In this document: positions 55,601 to 61,713 of the stretch, one piece after another
Numbering within the stretch: the first letter of the stretch is position 1
Layout of the letters: each line of letters starts with the position of its first letter
NCBI RefSeq assembly: GCF_030719295.1
Contig: NZ_CP120997.1
Location: 5,281,501 to 5,345,500, forward strand
Source: Streptomyces sp. Mut1
GTDB lineage: Bacteria > Actinomycetota > Actinomycetes > Streptomycetales > Streptomycetaceae
DNA length: 64,000 nt
Reading direction: 5' to 3'
Notes under the pieces: model-generated
The model's database searches: none
The model's input: the letters and a program-made list of their open reading frames with translations, nothing else
What the model was told of the DNA's origin: nothing
Program-made: the position numbers and the translations under genes

Positions 55601-56239
55601 ATGGCGCAGCAGGAGACGGACGAGCAGATCAGCGTCGACGAGGAGGGCTTCCTCATCGACACCGAGGACTGTGAGGCGCGTGAGACGGCACACCGCGAGC
55701 GCGGCACCTCCCGCCCGATCACGGTCGTGGGCAATCCGGTCCTGCACAAGGAGTGCAAGGACGTCACCGCGTTCGACGGCGAGCTGGCCCAGCTGATCGA
55801 CGACATGTTCGCCAGCCAGCGGACGGCGGAGGGCGTGGGCCTGGCCGCCAACCAGATCGGTGTGGACCTCAAGGTCTTCGTCTACGACTGCCCGGACGAC
55901 GACGGGGCGCGGCACGTCGGGGCCATCTGCAACCCGGTGCTGGAGGAGCTGCCGCCCGAGGGCCGGGTGCTGGACGACTCCAACGAGGGCTGCCTGTCGG
56001 TTCCGACGGCGTACGCCTCGCTGGCCCGCCCGGACTACGCGGTGGTGCGCGGGCAGGACGCCGAGGGCAACCCGGTCAGGGTGCGCGGCACCGGTTACTT
56101 CGCGCGCTGCCTCCAGCACGAGACGGACCACCTGTACGGCTACCTGTACATCGACCGGCTCTCCAAGCGGGACCGCAAGGACGCGCTGCGGCAGATGGCG
56201 GAGAACACCCCGCGCTACGAGGTCGTCCCGAACGACTGA
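55601..56239 (+). CDS. def: Peptide deformylase
   Basis: The product has 212 residues. The three active-site motifs are complete: [15 protein letters not shown] and QHETDHL, supplying the metal-binding Cys and two His and the catalytic Glu. An N-terminal extension of about 40 residues precedes the core. It removes the formyl group from new proteins. Streptomyces carry several deformylases; this one corresponds to the copy near nrdAB. Confidence 0.94.
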   Translation: MAQQETDEQISVDEEGFLIDTEDCEARETAHRERGTSRPITVVGNPVLHKECKDVTAFDGELAQLIDDMFASQRTAEGVGLAANQIGVDLKVFVYDCPDDDGARHVGAICNPVLEELPPEGRVLDDSNEGCLSVPTAYASLARPDYAVVRGQDAEGNPVRVRGTGYFARCLQHETDHLYGYLYIDRLSKRDRKDALRQMAENTPRYEVVPND

Positions 56240-56257
56240 CCCGGCTCCACGCGCGGC

Positions 56258-56297
56258 CGCGCGGGCCCGTCCCGGTACGCCGGGGCGGGCCCGCGCG
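56258..56297 (+). terminator. Terminator of def
   Basis: An 18-bp stem (CGCGCGGGCCCG, one T:G wobble, CCCGG) has a TACG loop, 19 bp after the stop codon. Confidence 0.85.
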
Positions 56298-56401
56298 TCG
56301 TTACCGGACGGTCAACTGTGGTTTCTACACGCGTAGTTGACGCGCGTGGACTCGTCCGCCAGGCTCATGGCCCACAACCTTCACAGTGGTAGGGAGATCC
56401 C

Positions 56402-57133
56402 GTGATCGGACGTTCCGCACGACTGCTGCTCAGCCTTGTCATGGCCATGGCGTTCGGGTTGGGTGGTGCCGTGGTCACCGCCGGGACCGCGCACGCCGAC
56501 GGCTGCTACACCTGGACCCGCACCCTGAAGTCCGGCGCCACCGGCAACGACGTCACCCAGCTCCAGATCCGGGTCGCCGGATACCCCGGGTACAACTCCG
56601 TCCTCGCCATCGACGGCTCGTACGGGCCCGCCACCACCGCGGCTGTGAAGCGCTTCCAGGCCGCCTACGGACTGGCCGCCGACGGTGTCGCCGGCCCCGC
56701 CACCCAGGCCAAGCTGTACGCCCTCCAGGACAACGACTGCACCCCGGCGCACTTCACCTACACCGAGATGAACCACTGCAACAGCACGTGGGCCAGCGGT
56801 GCCGTCTCGGCGGCCACGGCGAAGCACAACGCGCTGACCACCATGTGGAAACTGGAGGCGCTGCGCCACGCACTCGGTGACCGTCCGATCCGCGTCAACA
56901 GCGGATTCCGCTCGAAGAGCTGCAACAGCGCGGTCGGCGGTGCGTCGAACAGCCGCCACATGTACGGAGACGCGGCCGACCTCGGCGGGATCGCCTTCTG
57001 CACCCTCGCCAAGGAGGCCCGCTACCACGGGTTCAACGGGATCCTCGGCCCGGGCTACCCGGGCCACAGTGACCATGTCCACGTGAACCAGGGCCCCAGC
57101 CACTTCTGGTCGGCGTCCAGCTGCGGTATCTGA
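56402..57133 (+). CDS. Secreted peptidoglycan-binding M15 peptidase
   Basis: The product has 243 residues from GTG 56402 (GGGAG upstream). A signal peptide ends at GTAHA-DG. Residues about 45-100 form a peptidoglycan-binding domain (LQIRVAGYPGYN, DGSYGPATTAAVKRFQ). The C-terminal part is an M15-type D-Ala-D-Ala/endolytic peptidase with SRHMYGDAADLGG and HSDHVHVN, which supply the zinc ligands. It is probably a cell-wall hydrolase. Confidence 0.87.
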   Translation: MIGRSARLLLSLVMAMAFGLGGAVVTAGTAHADGCYTWTRTLKSGATGNDVTQLQIRVAGYPGYNSVLAIDGSYGPATTAAVKRFQAAYGLAADGVAGPATQAKLYALQDNDCTPAHFTYTEMNHCNSTWASGAVSAATAKHNALTTMWKLEALRHALGDRPIRVNSGFRSKSCNSAVGGASNSRHMYGDAADLGGIAFCTLAKEARYHGFNGILGPGYPGHSDHVHVNQGPSHFWSASSCGI

Positions 57134-57140
57134 CACAGGT

Positions 57141-57167
57141 GGGGCCCGCCGGAATCCGGCGGGCCCC
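57141..57167. terminator. Terminator after the M15 peptidase gene
   Basis: A perfect 12-bp stem (GGGGCCCGCCGG and its complement) has a 3-nt AAT loop. It lies between convergent genes. Confidence 0.82.
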
Positions 57168-57195
57168 AAAGCCGTGCCCGCGCGGTCAGGCGGTC

Positions 57196-57413
57196 CTAGG
57201 GCCTGTCTTCAAACTGCCGTCTGCCGGGCGACGCCATGCACGCACTCTCGCCGCACCGGTCCCAGACCCCGGTACGTCCAGTACAGGGGCCTGGGGCCGG
57301 CACGCCGAGGGGTGGGGTCTCCCCTGTTCGAGCGAAGCCGAGAACTTGGGGAAGCACCTGACGCCGCCCGGCCGCCCTTCGGGCGACGACGGCAGTTTGA
57401 AGACAGGCCCTAG
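57196..57413. mobile_element. MITE-like element, 210 bp, with 22-bp perfect inverted ends and CTAG duplication
   Basis: The ends GGCCTGTCTTCAAACTGCCG... (22 bp, 57200-57221) and their exact complement (57388-57409) flank a non-coding core and are bordered on both sides by CTAG. No transposase is encoded. A 4-bp YTAR-type target would suit the IS5 group, but that assignment is an inference. The element sits inside the 3' end of the GH20 hexosaminidase gene, replaces its natural stop and adds 71 codons. Confidence 0.85.
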
Positions 57414-59313
57414 CCCGCAGGCGCGTCCCGTCCGTCGTCTGCACCGCGGCGCCGTCCGACGGCCGCTCCGTCAGCCGCAGCTGCGAGATGGCGTTGCGCA
57501 GGACCAGCGCACCGGCCCCGGTGTCCAGCTGCCAGCGCTGCGTACGGACGTCGGCCGAGCAGGTTTCGAGCGACAGCTCGGCCCCCACCTCCAGCGGGGC
57601 CCCCAGATACGTCCTGCCGCGCACCGCGTCCAGGCACAGGCCGTCCGCCGAGCGGACCGTGTAGTAGCCGTCGGCGGTCGCGGTGAGCGTCCAGACCGCC
57701 TTCGAGCCCCGGACCAGCGAGACCCCGGAGCCCGCGGCCGGCGCCAGCGCCTTCGCGCCGGACGCCAGCCGGTAGCCGCCGTCGGCGAGCGGGGCGCGGT
57801 CGGTGTTCTCCCAGCCGGGGGCGTGGCCGACGCGGCGGGCCAGCGCCTCGAAACCGGCGTACGTTTCGCTGGGCTTCGGGCCGCCCCAGGTGGCCTGGGC
57901 GATGAAACGCAGCGGCATGAAGACCTTCGCCTCGACCTCGTTCTCGGTCTCGGCCGCCGCGGTGTCCGGCCACAGGCTGATCTTCGCGCCGGTCAGGTTC
58001 GCCGCCGTGGCGGGCAGCGTCTGGCCCTCGAAGCGCAGGGGCGTCCAGTCGCTCTCGTACAGCTGCCGGGTCTGCGTGGTGTAGCCGCCGCGCACCAGGT
58101 ACAGCGCGTACGCGGAGTTCATCACCGGGCGGCCCTCGGCGAGCAGGGCGGACGGCTGCTGGATGTCGCCGCCGCCGAGCCAGTGCTCGACGGTGATGTC
58201 ACGGTCCAGCGGGACGAGCGCGTTGCGGCCCATCAGCCCGTCGTTCCAGATCCGCAGCGAGCGGCCCCGGGCCTTCACATGGGCGTTGACCTGGTTGATG
58301 AAGTCCACGAACAGATCGTCGGGGGTGGCCGTCGCACCGAACTTCTCCGCCGCTGCCGCCTGGAGCTGCGGGTAGTCTGGGTATGAGGAGCCGATCATGT
58401 ACTCGTCGGCGCCCATGTGCCAGGCGCGGGTGTCCCACACCTCCAGGGCCTCGTCCACCATCGAGGTGTAGTACGCCAGCGCCTCGGGCCGTGAGATGTC
58501 CAGCCGGGGCGGGGAGGCGACGCCGTCGACGTCCTTGAGCTGGAGTTCGGGGTGGTTCTCCAGATAGGTGTCCATGTGGCCGGGGGAGTTGATCTCCGGG
58601 ACCAGCTCGATGTGGTACTTCTTCGCCATCGCGGTCAGCGAGCGGATCTGCGGCTTGGTGTAGTACCCCCAGAACGCCGACTTCGGGTCGGTGTCGCTCC
58701 GGACCTTCGCCTCGATCCACAGCTGGTTGAGCTTCTGGGACGCCATGTCCTTCATCAGCCGCTCGAACCAGGGGAGCGAGACGTTGATGTAGCAGGCGCA
58801 CACCCCGACCCCGCGCTCGCGGTACGCGGGCACGTCGGTCGCCGAACCGCGCGCGGCCCGGCCGTCGTCGTTCAGCAGCTGCAACACCGTGCGCGACCCG
58901 TAGAACACGCCCGTGGAGGTGGCCGCGGTGACCGTGAGCCGGTCGCCCACGTCGAGCCGGTAGCCCTCCGCCCCCAGCGAGCCCTTCAGCGACGGGTCCT
59001 GGCGCAGCACGATGTCGCCGGAGCGCGCCTTGCCCCGGGACACCGGCGCCTTCCCCGCCAGCTCACCCGCGAACCGGGCCGCGTCGGCCGCCGTACGTCC
59101 CTCGCGCACCCCGTCCAGCACGATCCGGGCCCGGTGGGTGAGGACGAACTCCTCCTTGCCCGGCTGCCACTGCCGCAGCGAGGGCAGCACCTCGGGCGGT
59201 GCCGCCGCGGCCGTCCCCTCCTGGGCCGAGGCGCTCTGCCAGGGCAGCAGGGTGGCGGCGAGCGCGGCCACCACGGCTCCGATGGTCCTTCGTCTTGCCT
59301 TGCGCATGTCCAT
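57196..59313 (-). CDS. Secreted GH20 beta-N-acetylhexosaminidase with lectin domain, 3' end rewritten by a MITE
   Basis: The product has 705 residues. A signal peptide ends near SASA-QEG. A GH20 N-terminal domain precedes the catalytic barrel, whose Asp-Glu pair is in WHMGADEYMIG (the glutamate is the acid/base; the substrate acetamido group is the nucleophile). The C-terminal domain resembles a ricin-type lectin (GLCLDAVRG, QRWQLDTG). Residues 635-705 are encoded by the MITE, and the stop TAG comes from the CTAG at its far end. If the element were removed precisely the frame would end A-R-T-A-stop (TGA at 57186-57188), giving 637 residues. It probably acts on chitin or wall oligosaccharides. 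Confidence 0.85.
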   Translation of the reverse strand: MDMRKARRRTIGAVVAALAATLLPWQSASAQEGTAAAAPPEVLPSLRQWQPGKEEFVLTHRARIVLDGVREGRTAADAARFAGELAGKAPVSRGKARSGDIVLRQDPSLKGSLGAEGYRLDVGDRLTVTAATSTGVFYGSRTVLQLLNDDGRAARGSATDVPAYRERGVGVCACYINVSLPWFERLMKDMASQKLNQLWIEAKVRSDTDPKSAFWGYYTKPQIRSLTAMAKKYHIELVPEINSPGHMDTYLENHPELQLKDVDGVASPPRLDISRPEALAYYTSMVDEALEVWDTRAWHMGADEYMIGSSYPDYPQLQAAAAEKFGATATPDDLFVDFINQVNAHVKARGRSLRIWNDGLMGRNALVPLDRDITVEHWLGGGDIQQPSALLAEGRPVMNSAYALYLVRGGYTTQTRQLYESDWTPLRFEGQTLPATAANLTGAKISLWPDTAAAETENEVEAKVFMPLRFIAQATWGGPKPSETYAGFEALARRVGHAPGWENTDRAPLADGGYRLASGAKALAPAAGSGVSLVRGSKAVWTLTATADGYYTVRSADGLCLDAVRGRTYLGAPLEVGAELSLETCSADVRTQRWQLDTGAGALVLRNAISQLRLTERPSDGAAVQTTDGTRLRARACLQTAVVARRAAGRRQVLPQVLGFARTGETPPLGVPAPGPCTGRTGVWDRCGESACMASPGRRQFEDRP

Positions 59314-59361
59314 GGGGCCGACCCTGGCGCGGCCGCGCGGGCCCGGTCCATGGACATGCGC
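59302..59361 (-). repeat. 14-bp inverted repeat covering the GH20 start codon
   Basis: GCGCATGTCCATGG (59302-59315) and its exact complement (59348-59361) are 32 bp apart. In the mRNA of the hexosaminidase gene the downstream arm contains both candidate start codons (ATGGACATG). The hairpin would hide the start. It could also be a DNA operator. Confidence 0.6.
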
Positions 59362-59393
59362 CGCGATCGGTTGGACGAATCGCACGGGGCGGG

Positions 59394-60368
59394 TCAGGCG
59401 ACCTCGGTGACCGCGGACGGCCCCCGGAACGTGCGGCGGTACGCGTGGGGCGTGGTGCCGAGGGAGCGCACGAACTGGTGGCGCAGGGCCGCGGCGTTCC
59501 CGAAGCCGGCCTGCCCGGCGATCGTGTCCATCGTCTCGTCGGACGTCTCCAGCAGGTGCTGGGCCAGCAGGACCCGCTGGCGCAGCAGCCAGCGGTACGG
59601 CGTGGTGCCGGTCTCCTGCTGGAAGCGGCGGGCGAAGGTGCGCGGCGACATGTGCGCCTGCGCGGCGAGCTGTTCGACGGTCATCTCCCGGTCGAGGTGG
59701 CGCTCCATCCAGGCGAGCGTGTCGCCCACGGTGTCGCAGCGGGTGCGGGGCAGCGGGCGCTCGATGTACTGCGCCTGCCCGCCGTCCCGGTGCGGCGGCA
59801 CCACCATCCGGCGGGCGATGGTGTTGGCCGCGGCCGGACCGTACGCCTGGCGGACCAGGTGCAGGCAGGCGTCGATCCCCGCCGCCGTCCCCGCCGACGT
59901 GATGACCGGGCCCGCGTCCACGTACAGCACGTCCGGCTCCACACAGGCGCGCGGGAAGCGGCGGGCCAGTTCGTCGGTGTGGCGCCAGTGCGTGGTGCAG
60001 CGGCGGCCGTCGAGCAGACCGGCCGCGCCGAGCACGTACGCCCCCGAGCACACGCTCAGCACCCTGGCCCCCCGGGCCACGGCCCGGCGCAGCGCGTCCA
60101 GGACCTCCTCGGGGTACTCCCGGTCCATGAAGTGGCTGCCGGCCGGGACCGCGATGAGGTCGGCCTCCTCCAGGCGGTCGAGGCCGTGCGGGGTGCTGAT
60201 GGTGAAACCGGCGTGGGTCTCCAGTACCGGGCCCTCCGCGGAGACCACGGCGAAATCGAGCACGGGCAGCCCCTCGTCACTGCGGTCGAGCCCGAACACC
60301 TCGCTCAGGACACCCAGTTCGAAGGGATGGACCTCGTCGAGCAGCAGAACGGCGACATTCTTCAGCAT
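59394..60368 (-). CDS. nrdS: GlxA-type AraC-family regulator, NrdS-like
   Basis: The product has 324 residues. Residues 1-180 form a DJ-1/PfpI-like domain (VCSGAYVLGAAGLLDG carries the conserved cysteine). Residues about 215-310 are an AraC DNA-binding domain with two helix-turn-helices (AAQAHMSPRTFARRFQ and AGFGNAAALRHQF). In Streptomyces the AraC-like gene downstream of nrdAB is nrdS, in the B12-controlled nrdABS operon, and this gene holds that position. Here a 328-bp gap with a small opposing gene separates it from nrdB. The symbol rests on synteny. Confidence 0.72.
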   Translation of the reverse strand: MLKNVAVLLLDEVHPFELGVLSEVFGLDRSDEGLPVLDFAVVSAEGPVLETHAGFTISTPHGLDRLEEADLIAVPAGSHFMDREYPEEVLDALRRAVARGARVLSVCSGAYVLGAAGLLDGRRCTTHWRHTDELARRFPRACVEPDVLYVDAGPVITSAGTAAGIDACLHLVRQAYGPAAANTIARRMVVPPHRDGGQAQYIERPLPRTRCDTVGDTLAWMERHLDREMTVEQLAAQAHMSPRTFARRFQQETGTTPYRWLLRQRVLLAQHLLETSDETMDTIAGQAGFGNAAALRHQFVRSLGTTPHAYRRTFRGPSAVTEVA

Positions 60369-60449
60369 GACCCCAGTGTGGCAGTAATTCGAGGTTCTAC
60401 GACAGTCCTGCCACTGACGCGATCGTCCGTGACCGACGACAGTAGAGGC

Positions 60450-60662
60450 ATGAACACATTCCTGAACTACCTGGGCATAGCCGTTCTTTTCGCACTCGTC
60501 CTGCTGCCGGCGCTGCTCGGCGTCGTCCGCGAGCGCCGCATCGACCGCGAGCTGCGCGAAGCGGAACGGGACCGGAGCACGCGCCCACCGCGAACGGCGG
60601 ACGCCGCACGGCCGGTGAGGGCCGCACGGCGTCCGTACGTCAGGAGCTGGGCGAGGATCTAG
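60450..60662 (+). CDS. Small membrane protein
   Basis: The product has 70 residues from ATG 60450 (GAGG close upstream). Residues 5-25 are a membrane helix (LGIAVLFALVLLPALLGVV). A basic tail follows. It lies on the opposite strand between nrdB and the nrdS-like gene, divergent from the latter. Codon use favours a real gene. Function unknown. Confidence 0.6.
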   Translation: MNTFLNYLGIAVLFALVLLPALLGVVRERRIDRELREAERDRSTRPPRTADAARPVRAARRPYVRSWARI

Positions 60663-60696
60663 TGCGCCTCCCGGCAAGCTTCGCCCCGTCGCGGCA

Positions 60697-61713
60697 CTAG
60701 AAGTCGTCGTCGAAGCCGACTGTGCCCTCGACGGCCACCTGGTAGGCGGAGGGGCGCCGCTCGAAGAAGTTCGTCAGCTCCTGCACCCCCTGGAGCTCCA
60801 TGAACGAGAACGGGTTCTGCGAGCCGTACATCGCGGGGAAGCCCAGCCGGGTGAGCCGCTGGTCGGCGACGCACTCCAGGTACTCGCGCATCGACTCGGT
60901 GTTCATGCCGGGCAGGCCCTCGCCGCACAGGTCGCGGCCGAACTGCAACTCCGCCTCGACGGCCTCCTTCAGCATGTCGGTGACCTGCTGCTCCAGGGCG
61001 TCGTCGAAGAGTTCGGGCTCCTCCTTGCGGACCGTGTCCACGACCTCGAACGCGAAGTTCATGTGCATGGTCTCGTCGCGGAAGACCCAGTTGGTCCCCG
61101 TGGCGAGGCCGTGCAGCAGACCGCGCGAGCGGAACCAGTAGACGTACGCGAAGGCGCCGTAGAAGAACAGCCCCTCAATGCACGCCGCGAAGCAGATCAG
61201 GTTCAGCAGGAAGCGGCGGCGGTCGGCCTTCGTCTCCAGCCGGTCGATCGACTCGACCGAGTCCATCCACTTGAAGCAGAACTGCGCCTTCTCGCGGATC
61301 GAGGGAATGTTCTCGACCGCCGCGAACGCCGCCGCCCGGTCGTCCGGGTCGGGCAGGTACGTGTCCAGCAGCGTCAGATAGAACTGGACGTGCACGGCCT
61401 CCTCGAACAGCTGGCGCGACAGGTAGAGCCGCGCCTCCGGGGAGTTGATGTGCTTGTACAGCGTCAGCACGAGGTTGTTGGCGACGATCGAGTCACCGGT
61501 CGCGAAGAACGCCACCAGCCGGCCGATCAGGTGCTGCTCGGCGGGCGACATCTTGGCCAGGTCCGCCACGTCGGAGTGGAGGTCGACCTCCTCCACGTGC
61601 CAGGTGTTCTTGATCGCGTCCCGGTAGCGCTCGTAGAAGTCCGGGTAGCGCATGGGCCGCAGGGTCAGTTCGAAGCCCGGGTCGAGCAGGTGCTTCGTGT
61701 CGTTCGAACTCAT
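60697..61713 (-). CDS. nrdB: Class I ribonucleotide reductase, beta (R2) subunit
   Basis: The product has 338 residues. Iron ligands and the radical tyrosine fit the pattern E-A-V-H-x3-Y in FEEAVHVQFYLTLLD, and the second ligand set is in FRDETMHMNFAFE. It generates the tyrosyl radical for NrdA. Its ATG shares a base with the nrdA stop (TAATG), so the subunits are translationally coupled. In Streptomyces this operon is repressed through a B12 riboswitch upstream of nrdA, which would be outside this window. Confidence 0.94.
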   Translation of the reverse strand: MSSNDTKHLLDPGFELTLRPMRYPDFYERYRDAIKNTWHVEEVDLHSDVADLAKMSPAEQHLIGRLVAFFATGDSIVANNLVLTLYKHINSPEARLYLSRQLFEEAVHVQFYLTLLDTYLPDPDDRAAAFAAVENIPSIREKAQFCFKWMDSVESIDRLETKADRRRFLLNLICFAACIEGLFFYGAFAYVYWFRSRGLLHGLATGTNWVFRDETMHMNFAFEVVDTVRKEEPELFDDALEQQVTDMLKEAVEAELQFGRDLCGEGLPGMNTESMREYLECVADQRLTRLGFPAMYGSQNPFSFMELQGVQELTNFFERRPSAYQVAVEGTVGFDDDF

